The notes under the pieces: generated by a model
Seen by the model: the letters and a program-made list of their open reading frames with translations, nothing else
The model's database searches: none
Told to the model about the DNA's origin: nothing
Shown here: piece after piece, positions 25,428 to 33,727 of the stretch
Layout of the letters: each line of letters opens with the position of its first letter
Numbering within the stretch: position 1 is the stretch's first letter
Assembly (NCBI GenBank): GCA_964486295.1
Contig: CAZAMF010000004.1
Coordinates: 62,001-126,000, forward strand
Reading direction: 5' to 3'
Length of the DNA: 64,000 nucleotides
DNA from: CALBZG01 sp964486295
GTDB lineage: Bacteria; Bacillota; Clostridia; Peptostreptococcales; Anaerovoracaceae
Made by a program: the position numbers and the translations under genes

Positions 25428-26822
25428 TCAAAATCCTTTTATAACTGTGTTGGCCCATTTGCAGGAGACCCACCTAGTAGTCACTACAAGGGATTTCACT
25501 ACCGACTCGATCCTCACAAGCAGCATGACGATGTAGATCGGCTGGTGCCAGACCGAGGTGGCAATAAACGCCATGGGCACAGCGATCAGCCAGACGGAAC
25601 CCACCTCCGCCAGCATGGCAAACTTCGTATCTCCTCCTGCTCTCAGAACCCCTACAATCTGCAGACCTGCATATAGGTCGATCCACATCGTGCATCCGTA
25701 AACCAGCAGGATCTTGAATGCAAAAGCCCTGCCTTCCGGTGTGAATTCGAATAGACCCAGGATGGAATGTCCCGCGATGATGAGAATAACGCCGGATACA
25801 AGGCCAACCGTCAAAGCCATTCGGATCAGCTTCTTTGATGCGGCAATGGCGTAATCCCGCTCTCCCCTGCCCAGATGCTCACCCAGTACGATAAGGGTGG
25901 CATCCCCCAGGCTGAAGGCAAACATGACAAATAAATCAAAAATAGTGTTGCTGGCCCTGACGGCGGCATAAGCGGTGATCCCAACCTGAGCGTATGCCAT
26001 ATTGCAGCTCGCCATCCCCAGACCCCAGGCGGCTTCATTGATGGTGGTAGGCATGGCATTTTTGACTACTCTTTTCGCCAGCTCTCCATTCCACGTGAAG
26101 AACTCCCTGATCGGCCCGGCAATGACATTTTTGCACCCGAAAACGGCAAAGATCACCAGCAGCAATTCCAGGGTCCTTGCAATCACTGTGGCCAGAGCGG
26201 CACCGGCAACGCCCATCTGCGGCGCCCCGAATTGTCCGAAAATCAGCACATAATTCAAAAACGTATTGGTGCTGAATGCTGCGATACTGATCAGGAGGGG
26301 AATCTTAGGCTGCTGCGTAGCCCGCAGGGCCGATTCAAAGGGGATCGATATGCCAAGCAGTAAAAAAGCCGGTGAACAGATATTGATATACTGGACAGCT
26401 AAAGCCGATGCTTCCTTGTTATCCGTAAACAAACCGATAAACTGTCCGGCAAAAAATGTCCCCACTACAAAAAACAAAATCCCTGCAGAAAAACAAAGGG
26501 TTACCGCAAAACCGATGACCTGGCGGATATGCCCTAGGTCCCTGACACCCCAAAACTGGGCCGTAAACGTATTGCATCCGCTGGTAAATCCAAAGAGCAC
26601 GCTCCAAAATAGCGTGAATAGCTGAACGCCGATGCCCACCGATGCCAGTTCCGTTTCTCCCAGGCTCCCCACCATCAGGTTGTCCACCAGGTTCAGCGAA
26701 GAAGCAATAAAGCTCTGCATCGCAATAGGCAATGCAAGCATCGTGACATTGGTATAGAAAGGTTTCGATTCAATTTTGACCCGATTGCTAAATTCAGCTG
26801 ACACCGGTTTTATCAGTCTCAT
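25428..26822 (-). CDS. MATE family efflux transporter
   Basis: A 464-residue polytopic protein of the MATE family (NorM/DinF-like), with twelve predicted helices in two six-helix halves. MATE exporters use sodium or proton gradients to expel cationic compounds. The paired half-domain signatures are ALPIAMQSFIASSLNLVDNL near the N-terminus and NAMPTTINEAAWGLGMASCN at about 260. Substrate cannot be told. It is the last gene of the FHA-FtsW/PBP/hydrogenase/phosphatase unit, 35 nt after the phosphatase. The ribosome binding site is weak. It is only distantly similar in sequence to the second MATE protein at 61145-62485, so it is not a recent duplicate. Confidence 0.9.
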   Translation of the reverse strand: MRLIKPVSAEFSNRVKIESKPFYTNVTMLALPIAMQSFIASSLNLVDNLMVGSLGETELASVGIGVQLFTLFWSVLFGFTSGCNTFTAQFWGVRDLGHIRQVIGFAVTLCFSAGILFFVVGTFFAGQFIGLFTDNKEASALAVQYINICSPAFLLLGISIPFESALRATQQPKIPLLISIAAFSTNTFLNYVLIFGQFGAPQMGVAGAALATVIARTLELLLVIFAVFGCKNVIAGPIREFFTWNGELAKRVVKNAMPTTINEAAWGLGMASCNMAYAQVGITAYAAVRASNTIFDLFVMFAFSLGDATLIVLGEHLGRGERDYAIAASKKLIRMALTVGLVSGVILIIAGHSILGLFEFTPEGRAFAFKILLVYGCTMWIDLYAGLQIVGVLRAGGDTKFAMLAEVGSVWLIAVPMAFIATSVWHQPIYIVMLLVRIESVVKSLVVTTRWVSCKWANTVIKGF

Positions 26823-26857
26823 AGGATTCTCTGCATTTCAATTATTCTTTGGTTTCT

Positions 26858-28027
26858 CTAAAAATAGCTTACTTTGAGCCTTTTGCCCATTCCAATCAGA
26901 CACGAAGTCAGTTCCTCCACCATCTGGTGCTTGGCACCGACGCCGAAGGGAAGATCTTTATGGGCAGGATTGATGGCGCGTCCTACATACAGGTTGATGT
27001 CTGTGGCTTCTTCAAATAATATCCTGGCAATGAGCGAGGCACCGTCATCCTGATAGACCCAATCCCGATACCGCTCGTTCTCCTTGAGATAGTCTCTGGC
27101 ATATTCTAAAACACGGCTGATGGTAACGGCCCCTTCCGTGACCAGGTCCACCCCTTCGATCCGGGCGATAGGCGGGATGTCGCCTGCAGGATCGGCTCCG
27201 TCGACGATTTCCAGCTTGCGGTTCAGATATTCGGCGGCCAGTTCCGAAGTGGTTCCACCGCATACAATATGCTTGCCTTCCTTGGAAAAAAACAGAGACA
27301 TCATTTTGGATACATCGTCAGAGGAAACAGGCGGCCCGATCAAGAGATTCACCAGCTTGCGCCTTCTTATTTTCACCGTGCAGACAGTGGTATCGTCTCC
27401 GGGCATGCCACCATATAAAGCAGAGCATTGATCCAGGAGCATGGCACTGAGGGTCTTAGCCGTCAGCTCAGGTCTGTAGACCCTTTCCAGAAACTCAATC
27501 ACATCTCCCCGCTGCCAGTCCATATTTAGTGTCAGTTCCGTGCCGGCATAGATGGCCCCGTCGCTTACTGCGATAAAAGCATCCCCCTCCCGGAGCGATA
27601 TATGGGACTTATAGATGGTTTTCCCGTCAATGGTCTCAGATGTCAGAGGGTAATCAAAATTCCGGCCCTCCCGGAGCATGATCACGTGAGGGTTGTCATA
27701 TTGGATAATTTCCGCGTCGGAATTATCGATGATCCTGATAATGCTGAAAGTGGAATAGGCCACATTCCTCTCAGAGCAAACCGGCAACGTCTCCGCGATG
27801 GTCTTCACACAGTGCTCCAGCGACATCCCGTTGGCCATCATCGTGGAAATAATTTTCGATGTCAGGGTAGACAGGATACTGGCTTTCACGCCGCTGCCCA
27901 GGCCGTCTGCCAACACGACTACTGTTGAATTTTCATTTTGCTGAGCTACCTCTACATGATCTCCGCAGAGCTGTTCTCCGGATTTATTCATACTTACATA
28001 GCCTGCATCAGTAAACAACTCACTCAT
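26858..28027 (-). CDS. SpoIIE-type PP2C (PPM) serine/threonine phosphatase
   Basis: A 389-residue phosphatase of the SpoIIE/RsbU PPM branch. The metal-binding aspartates appear in VVVLADGLGSG (D41), FIAVSDGAIYAG (D156) and MPGDDTTVCTVKI (D211/D212). After about residue 222 a C-terminal extension of about 165 residues follows (starting KLVNLLIGPPVSSDDV) whose fold I do not recognise; it is not the SpoIIE membrane region and there is no receiver or GAF domain. Its start overlaps the hydrogenase-sensor stop codon by 8 nt, so the two are made together. Likely regulation: phosphatase activity controlled by the coupled sensor. Its phosphoprotein target is unknown. Confidence 0.88.
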   Translation of the reverse strand: MSELFTDAGYVSMNKSGEQLCGDHVEVAQQNENSTVVVLADGLGSGVKASILSTLTSKIISTMMANGMSLEHCVKTIAETLPVCSERNVAYSTFSIIRIIDNSDAEIIQYDNPHVIMLREGRNFDYPLTSETIDGKTIYKSHISLREGDAFIAVSDGAIYAGTELTLNMDWQRGDVIEFLERVYRPELTAKTLSAMLLDQCSALYGGMPGDDTTVCTVKIRRRKLVNLLIGPPVSSDDVSKMMSLFFSKEGKHIVCGGTTSELAAEYLNRKLEIVDGADPAGDIPPIARIEGVDLVTEGAVTISRVLEYARDYLKENERYRDWVYQDDGASLIARILFEEATDINLYVGRAINPAHKDLPFGVGAKHQMVEELTSCLIGMGKRLKVSYF

Positions 28028-29696
28028 TTTTCAGAAGCTCCTTCAATTTCGTCAGAGCCACTTTTGTCTCTGCGGCGGTTTCTCCCAGAAGCGAGGCGAT
28101 TTCCTGAACGGAACGCATTTGCTTGTCGATGACTTTATCAGCGATATCAATAGTCGCTCTTCCGATCACTGTCTTTTCTTCCTGGCGGAGCGCTTCCTCA
28201 GTAACGTCTCTCAAAATTCCGATGATGATATGATAGCTTTTATCCAAAAAAACCGTCTGATCCACGTATTTCTTATATTCAGGCAGATAGACGCGCTGAT
28301 CGTAGATATTTCTTCCTTTCCTGCTTGCTTCCATGAAAGGCGCAGGATCCAGGATCCGGACCACCGGCTCGCCAAGCACATCCCATGGGCTGGAGATATT
28401 CACCAATCGGCATGCTGCTGCATTGATCTGTTGCACAGTAAACGCCTCATCCAGTACCAGGATCGCATTAGGCGTGTTCTTTATAATATTATCCGAGAAA
28501 GACTCTGCCTTTTCCTTGAGATACGGCAGGCACATGGTCAGATCCGCTTTTCCCTGCAGTACGGCCTTCGCCTTTTCCCTGCAGGTATCATAGCCGCAGG
28601 AGCCGCAGTTCAGCTCATCTTCAGGCTTTGTTTTGCCGATTTTTTTGAGGACCTCTTCGATGGAATAATCGCTGAAATGGATATTCGGTCCCGCCAGGGA
28701 AGCCATATCCTTTTTCAACATCAATGAAGCGTATTCAGCCACACGGAAATCACTTTTTCCGGCGTATTGATTGATATAAATGAAATCAAGCACCGGTTCG
28801 CGGCTGCTTCTGTCGATCGCAGGCCCATTGATGCAGCTTCCTGCACACGCCGACATTTCTAAAAAGCAACGGTGTATCTTCTCGTTTAGAATATCCTCAA
28901 TGGCATTTTTGCAGTTTTCAATACCATCGATGGCCATATAAGTGTATTCGGGATTATCTGCTTTCATGGTTCTGAGAATGCCGCCGGTGGTAGGAAAAAG
29001 CCTTGCACGGCTTTCTTCATTCTGATCTTCGACCGGTTCAAGACAAATCCCTTCCTCTGCCAGCCAGCCGGTCAGTTCCTCGAAGGTCAGCACACAATCC
29101 GCTGTTCCGGGGTAGCTTTCAGCTTCCGCCTTCTTCGAAATGCAAGGGCCGATAAAAACTGTCGCGGCGCCTTGAAATCTCACTTTGATGTCCATGCTGT
29201 GAGCCTGCATCGGAGAAACTACATGGGCAAGAAAAGGGATCGCCTTTGGATAATATCTTTGTATCAACGTATTTACCGTAGGGCAGCAGGAGGAAATGAT
29301 GACATCTTGCTCTCCGTTTTCTGCCAGGGCATCAAACTCTTTTTTGACGATGGTCGCACCGATCGCCGTCTCTTCCACGGCAGCAAACCCAAGCTGTTTC
29401 AGCGCTTTTCCCATGGTTAGGATCGTTGCGTTATCGTAATTTGCAGCAAACGATGGGGCGATGCTGGCTATTACCGGTGCGCCGCTTTCGATCAGCGCCT
29501 TTGCGGCAGGCAGATCATTTCTGATCTCCTTTGCATTTTGCGGACAGGCAACAAAACACTGACCGCACAGAATACAATCCTCGCTTCGGATGATCGCCTG
29601 ATTATCACTGAAACTGATGGCTTTCACCGGACAGTTCCTGATGCACTTATAGCAATGTCTGCAATTTGATTCTCGTAATTTTAGATATTCGTTCAT
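28020..29696 (-). CDS. hydS: Sensory [FeFe] hydrogenase with PAS domain (HydS-like, group C)
   Basis: A 558-residue multidomain protein. Residues 12-22 and 41-51 hold two [4Fe-4S] ferredoxin motifs (CxxCxxCxxxCP). The H-cluster domain follows with all ligand cysteines: SSCCPTV (C137/C138), GPCISKKAE (C185) and MSACAGSCINGP (C284, C288). A four-cysteine iron-sulfur domain comes next (ELNCGSCGYDTC, C364-C389), then a PAS domain (about 401-520) and a short helical tail. Group C [FeFe] hydrogenases with PAS are considered H2 or redox sensors, and one class (C3) is defined by linkage to phosphatases, as here. AAGGGGAG precedes the ATG. No maturases or electron-transfer subunits are near. Catalytic or sensing activity is inferred. 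Confidence 0.88.
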   Translation of the reverse strand: MNEYLKLRESNCRHCYKCIRNCPVKAISFSDNQAIIRSEDCILCGQCFVACPQNAKEIRNDLPAAKALIESGAPVIASIAPSFAANYDNATILTMGKALKQLGFAAVEETAIGATIVKKEFDALAENGEQDVIISSCCPTVNTLIQRYYPKAIPFLAHVVSPMQAHSMDIKVRFQGAATVFIGPCISKKAEAESYPGTADCVLTFEELTGWLAEEGICLEPVEDQNEESRARLFPTTGGILRTMKADNPEYTYMAIDGIENCKNAIEDILNEKIHRCFLEMSACAGSCINGPAIDRSSREPVLDFIYINQYAGKSDFRVAEYASLMLKKDMASLAGPNIHFSDYSIEEVLKKIGKTKPEDELNCGSCGYDTCREKAKAVLQGKADLTMCLPYLKEKAESFSDNIIKNTPNAILVLDEAFTVQQINAAACRLVNISSPWDVLGEPVVRILDPAPFMEASRKGRNIYDQRVYLPEYKKYVDQTVFLDKSYHIIIGILRDVTEEALRQEEKTVIGRATIDIADKVIDKQMRSVQEIASLLGETAAETKVALTKLKELLKNE

Positions 29697-29714
29697 AACA
29701 GTTCTCCCCTTTTG

Positions 29715-31058
29715 TTAATCCGCCACTGCAGCTTTCAGGACCTTCGCCGCTACCGGCGCCGCCGCGCTGATGCCGGAACCTCCGTTTTCCACCACCACTA
29801 CAAATGCCAGCGGATAATCCGCACGATTCAGAAAACCTGCGAACCAGGCATGGGGCCTGTTGTCGCCGCCGGTTTCCGCCGTGCCTGTTTTGGCGCACAG
29901 TTCCAGCCCTTCGTATTTGTAATCTCCGTATCCGTTGACCACGTTATTTCTCATAAGCCTCTTGAGCTCGTCCGCAGTTTCTTGGGACAGAAGCCTGTCT
30001 TCATTTGCCGTGGAGGACGGCAATATTTTCGGCCGGACAGAAACGCCGCCATTGGCGATGGCGCCCATATAGGTCATGAAATCCAATGGATTGACCGTGT
30101 CACTGTATTGCCCTATACCGGCCCAGGCAAGGTCTGCGCCGGTGGCTTTCCGGGCTTGCACATTTCCGGCAGCCGTGGTGATCCCATTGAATTTGATGCT
30201 CTTCGTCATCCTGGTTTTTTCTGCATACTCCTGCAGGGTATCCGCTCCAACCTGAAGAGTGATCTCCGCAAACGCGATGTTGCAGGAGGAGGCCAGAGCC
30301 TGTTCAAAATTCACATCCCCATGGGGTTCCGGGCAAGTGATCAACTCCCCCGCCACTTCCTCTTCTCCATCGCAATGGAAAACCTGCTGCCCGATATCCT
30401 TCACATTGTCTATGGCCGCCGCAGCGGTAACCAGTTTGAACACAGACCCCGGCGTATAAACGGCAGACAGAAAACGATTCATGTATACCCCTTCGTACCG
30501 CGCGGGATTCGATTGGATGTCCGGTGGATTTTCAGGGTCATAGGACGGAGAACTGACCATGCACAGAATCTCTCCGGTTTTGTAATTATAGACACCAACG
30601 GTGCCTCTTCTTCCGTTCAGGGCTGTATATGCCACATCGCATAAATCCGCATCCAGAGTCAGGGTCAAATCACTGAAGGTATGCAGTATCTTATTATTGA
30701 ACCTGTAAGTTCCATTGACAAAATCCCAGCCCATGAGCCGGGCCTGGTACAGCACCTGAGCGCTGGTTGCCACATCCCCATGGCCATTTCCCACCGTCTG
30801 CATCAGCGCAGTCCTGACAGACCGGTCTTCGCTGTAAGCGCTTGTTCCGTTTTCCGTCTGATAAAGCACTTTTTTGTTCCGGTCATAAATCGTTCCGGAA
30901 ACCAGCGGCGCACCATCAGCATATAAATGTTTGTTTGAATAATGCCGCGCCCAAACCGGCGCGGCCGAAACATATCGGTAGGCAAATACCACAAAGCCTT
31001 GAATCATGAGTAAAACTATAAATAGCAGCACGGCCGCCCGTCTTGTCATCAGTTTCAT
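29715..31058 (-). CDS. Class B penicillin-binding protein (PbpA-like transpeptidase)
   Basis: A peptidoglycan D,D-transpeptidase of about 447 residues with one N-terminal membrane helix (AAVLLFIVLLMIQGFVVFAY) and an extracellular domain. The active-site triad motifs are complete: SxxK in TPGSVFKLVTAA, SxN in LASSCNIAFAE, and KTG in LCAKTGTAETGG. It is shorter than PBP2/FtsI with large pedestal domains and resembles actinobacterial PbpA and spore/elongation partners of FtsW-like proteins. The ATG at 31058 overlaps the FHA-FtsW stop codon (ATGA), so it is translated as the partner of that polymerase; a GTG three codons earlier is the alternative. Confidence 0.9.
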   Translation of the reverse strand: MKLMTRRAAVLLFIVLLMIQGFVVFAYRYVSAAPVWARHYSNKHLYADGAPLVSGTIYDRNKKVLYQTENGTSAYSEDRSVRTALMQTVGNGHGDVATSAQVLYQARLMGWDFVNGTYRFNNKILHTFSDLTLTLDADLCDVAYTALNGRRGTVGVYNYKTGEILCMVSSPSYDPENPPDIQSNPARYEGVYMNRFLSAVYTPGSVFKLVTAAAAIDNVKDIGQQVFHCDGEEEVAGELITCPEPHGDVNFEQALASSCNIAFAEITLQVGADTLQEYAEKTRMTKSIKFNGITTAAGNVQARKATGADLAWAGIGQYSDTVNPLDFMTYMGAIANGGVSVRPKILPSSTANEDRLLSQETADELKRLMRNNVVNGYGDYKYEGLELCAKTGTAETGGDNRPHAWFAGFLNRADYPLAFVVVVENGGSGISAAAPVAAKVLKAAVAD

Positions 31059-32875
31059 AGCGTCCACCCATTCTCTCTGAAAAAGGCTTCCTCATCAAAA
31101 CCCTCATCTTTCGATTCCTGCGGAGACTGTGGGATCTCAAGTGACTCTGTATTTTCCGATTCATCCATTTCATTCGATTCTTCCGGTTCTGCAGCAAAAG
31201 TCGGCCTCGATCGCTCATCCACGCATTTGACCAGCGCCAACAGGGCCCATGCCACCACCATGGAGGACCCTCCGTTGGAAAGAAACGGCAGGGTCACACC
31301 GGTCAGCGGGAGTATGTCCAGCGAACCGAAAACGTTCAGAGATGCCTGTATGAGAAAAATCGCCGCGGCTCCGCTGGCTGCGATGCCATAAAAGGATGAC
31401 CTTGCCTGATCCATCATAAAGACTGCAAAGACTGCCGTAAACACAATGACAGAAACCGCAAGGATGGCGATGATCAATCCCCATTCTTCACAGATCAATC
31501 CAAAAACCAGATCCGTATCCGAAGCGGGCACATTAACCAGATAGCCGTTCCCGCCGCCCACTCCCAGCAGTCCTCCGCTGGCTGCGGCAATCATTGTTCG
31601 GGTCTGCTGATATCCGGTGGAATCTTCAAATTCCCAAACATGCCCCCATGCGGCAAAACGTGAAGCAATGTAAGGCCTGAAAGAGATCACCGCAACGGCG
31701 CCCAGAACCGCCGCCGCACTGATCAATGCGATGGTTCGGATGTCTCCTGATCTCAAAAATGCCACCACAAGAAAGGCGCCGAAAAATATGACTGCGGTGC
31801 CCAGATCACGCATTAGTACCAGCGCGCCAACGCAGGCGCCTGAAAAAGCGATGAACGCTGTCAGGTTTTTTGTGGTGAGCAGTTTATCCAGAGTATCCGC
31901 TCCCGCCAGTACAAACGCGATTTTTACGAATTCCATGGGTTGAAAGGATATAAAGCCCAGATCGATCCAGTTTTTAGCTCCATTGATGGTTTCTCCGAAC
32001 AGCAGGTTGACTACGATCAGCAAAAGCGCTCCACCGGCTACGATATACCTGATTTTACGCGCCCAGCTGAGGTTCTTCATTAGTATTTGCATTGCCGCAA
32101 ATAAAAGCATACCAATGATAATAGATATCACCTGCTTGCTCAAGAAGTGCGGTGCTGAGGAAGCCACCAGGAGCAAGTCCAGTCCGCTCAAAAAATAGGC
32201 AAGCAAAATCCATTCGAGGTACCGTTTGCTTAACAAGTAGGATGCCAGATAGAATATCAATTCCGCCGCCATAAAAATCAAATATGAAGGAAGTGCTGCC
32301 ATGGTGGCCGGTTCCGACGCGGCCAGAAAAAGCTGTACCCCGCCTAAGATCTGAAAGATCAGAATCAGGATAAATGTTTTTTCAGATGAGTATTTTATCA
32401 CCAGTTCCGGTTCCGCCATTGGCTCAGGAGGCAGCAGCATCAGTTCGGCCCCTGCCAAAGAAATAAGATCTCCGTCCGCGAGTTTCTGGGATCCGGCAAT
32501 TTTCTCGCCGTTAACGTTCACGCCTCCCTTCGAACTAAGGTCCGAAATCGTCCACTCCTCATCGGAATAAGATAACACGGCGTGGCTTCTGGAAATGAAA
32601 GGCAGATTGATCACGATATCCGACAGTTTACTGCGTCCGATGGAGTTTTCCCAGTGAGTAATCGGGATCCGGCTGTTCCCGGAGACCCCAAGATATCCCC
32701 AGACCCTGCTGTATTTCCTGTTGCTTAAAAGCACGATAAAACAGCGCACCACAATGACCGCTGCCAGCACGGGCAGCACCCACCGGATCGCCAGCGTGTA
32801 AATTTGTGCCGGCGGCAGAACTTCCAATATTTTACCTGGTATACTCTGCAGCGTTGCTGTTAAGGCTTCCATCAT
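31055..32875 (-). CDS. FHA domain-FtsW/RodA/SpoVE fusion (SEDS glycosyltransferase)
   Basis: A 606-residue fusion. After one membrane helix (about 27-50) comes a cytoplasmic FHA domain with the phosphothreonine-binding residues G80/R81, S95-RSH98 and N122-G123. The SEDS polymerase follows from about 165, with ten or so helices and signature segments NGAKNWIDLGFISFQPMEFV, LMRDLGTAVIFF and LPFLSNGGSSMV. The C-terminal tail (about 565-606) is acidic. SEDS proteins polymerise lipid II with a class B PBP, encoded next. The FHA domain implies control by Ser/Thr phosphorylation. The alternative ATG at 32872 has better spacing from GAGG. A promoter lies at 32903-32930. Confidence 0.9.
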   Translation of the reverse strand: MMEALTATLQSIPGKILEVLPPAQIYTLAIRWVLPVLAAVIVVRCFIVLLSNRKYSRVWGYLGVSGNSRIPITHWENSIGRSKLSDIVINLPFISRSHAVLSYSDEEWTISDLSSKGGVNVNGEKIAGSQKLADGDLISLAGAELMLLPPEPMAEPELVIKYSSEKTFILILIFQILGGVQLFLAASEPATMAALPSYLIFMAAELIFYLASYLLSKRYLEWILLAYFLSGLDLLLVASSAPHFLSKQVISIIIGMLLFAAMQILMKNLSWARKIRYIVAGGALLLIVVNLLFGETINGAKNWIDLGFISFQPMEFVKIAFVLAGADTLDKLLTTKNLTAFIAFSGACVGALVLMRDLGTAVIFFGAFLVVAFLRSGDIRTIALISAAAVLGAVAVISFRPYIASRFAAWGHVWEFEDSTGYQQTRTMIAAASGGLLGVGGGNGYLVNVPASDTDLVFGLICEEWGLIIAILAVSVIVFTAVFAVFMMDQARSSFYGIAASGAAAIFLIQASLNVFGSLDILPLTGVTLPFLSNGGSSMVVAWALLALVKCVDERSRPTFAAEPEESNEMDESENTESLEIPQSPQESKDEGFDEEAFFRENGWTL

Positions 32876-32902
32876 ATCCTCAAAATTAAAATAAAATTAC
32901 AA

Positions 32903-32930
32903 TTTATAGCATGTGCCTAGCCCGGGTCAA
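32903..32930 (-). promoter_or_regulatory. Promoter before the FHA-FtsW unit
   Basis: On the minus strand TTGACC (32925-32930) and TATAAA (32903-32908) are 16 nt apart, just beyond the tRNA-Leu(GAG) terminator. It probably drives the FHA-FtsW, PBP, hydrogenase-sensor, phosphatase and MATE genes, between which no terminator was seen. Confidence 0.65.
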
Positions 32931-32933
32931 GGC

Positions 32934-32968
32934 AAAAGAAAACCCTGAATCCTAATTGAATCCAGGGT
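32934..32968 (-). terminator. Intrinsic terminator after tRNA-Leu(GAG)
   Basis: ACCCTGGAT and ATTCAGGGT form a 9-bp stem (one G-U pair) around a 9-nt loop, followed on the minus strand by TTTTCTTTT. It lies 7 nt beyond the tRNA 3' end and separates the tRNA from the FHA-FtsW unit. Confidence 0.85.
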
Positions 32969-32975
32969 CCCTCGT

Positions 32976-33060
32976 TGGTGCGGCTGGAGGGATTTGAACC
33001 CTCACGATGTTACTCACACGGCCCTCAACCGTGCGCGTCTGCCAGTTCCGCCACAGCCGC
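32976..33060 (-). tRNA. tRNA-Leu (anticodon GAG)
   Basis: A class II tRNA on the minus strand: 7-bp acceptor stem (GCGGCTG with CAGCCGC), anticodon stem CACGG/CCGTG with loop TTGAGGG giving anticodon GAG, a long variable arm and T-loop GGTTCAAATCC. The 3' CCA is encoded at 32976-32978. It is a monocistronic unit with its own promoter and terminator. Confidence 0.95.
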
Positions 33061-33078
33061 ATATCAAGCACGAAATTT

Positions 33079-33107
33079 ATTATAAACTAATTCAGAGCCC
33101 AATGCAA
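33079..33107 (-). promoter_or_regulatory. Promoter before tRNA-Leu(GAG)
   Basis: On the minus strand TTGCAT (33102-33107) and TATAAT (33079-33084) are 17 nt apart; the tRNA starts about 18 nt after the -10 box. The -35 box lies 8 nt past the coaE stop codon. Confidence 0.7.
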
Positions 33108-33114
33108 CCCGCAT

Positions 33115-33711
33115 TTACAATTTTTCGAGCCCAAAAATAAGTTGATCCAGCTGCTTGTACAGGTGTTCGAGATCCCCTGAATTGTCGACTACATAGGAGG
33201 CTCTTTTCCGTTTTTCCGTGCTGTTCATCTGGTTTTTTATACGAGCAAGCACTTGCCCCCGAGTGAAACCATCTCTGTCCATCGCCCTCCTGATCCGGAT
33301 CTCCTCATCGGCATCGATCAGCCAGGTTTGTGCGCAATCCTTTTCCAACCCGGTTTCAAACAGCAGCGCAGCGTCAAGAAATGCAAATCTTTCGCCCCGG
33401 TCTGCCAGGACATCCATACGTCTTCTGATCTCCTCAAATATCTCTTTATGGGCGATCTTTTCCAGCATTTCCTTGTTTTTAGGATCCGAAAACGCTGCTT
33501 CAGCAAGCTTCCTCCGGTCCAGGACACCGTTTTTGTCCACGATGTCTTCGCCGAAAACCATGGCAAGCTCAATCAGAACAGGCATGCCGGGCTTCATGAT
33601 TTCGTGCCCGATCTGATCTGCGTCGATCACATGAAATCCTTTGGATTTCAAATATTCCGAAGCCGTGGTCTTGCCGCTTCCGATGCCCCCTGTTATGCCA
33701 ATGATCTTCAT
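33115..33711 (-). CDS. coaE: Dephospho-CoA kinase
   Basis: A 198-residue P-loop kinase catalysing the last step of coenzyme A synthesis, ATP-dependent 3'-phosphorylation of dephospho-CoA. The Walker A is GITGGIGSGKTTASEYL at the N-terminus; DADQIGHEIMKPG and FLDAALLFETGLEKDC follow, and a lid region with RRAMDRDGFTRGQVLARIKN. GGAGAAGTT precedes the ATG. It follows polA after 16 nt, a linkage common in Firmicutes. The window also carries panB and panE for the start of the same pathway, but 19 kb away. Confidence 0.94.
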   Translation of the reverse strand: MKIIGITGGIGSGKTTASEYLKSKGFHVIDADQIGHEIMKPGMPVLIELAMVFGEDIVDKNGVLDRRKLAEAAFSDPKNKEMLEKIAHKEIFEEIRRRMDVLADRGERFAFLDAALLFETGLEKDCAQTWLIDADEEIRIRRAMDRDGFTRGQVLARIKNQMNSTEKRKRASYVVDNSGDLEHLYKQLDQLIFGLEKL

Positions 33712-33727
33712 AACTTCTCCTTGATTT

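Noticed and set aside
28020..29696. Catalytic, energy-conserving hydrogenase
   Set aside because: The C-terminal PAS domain, the adjacent phosphatase and the lack of HydA/HydC-like electron-transfer or maturation genes argue for a sensor.
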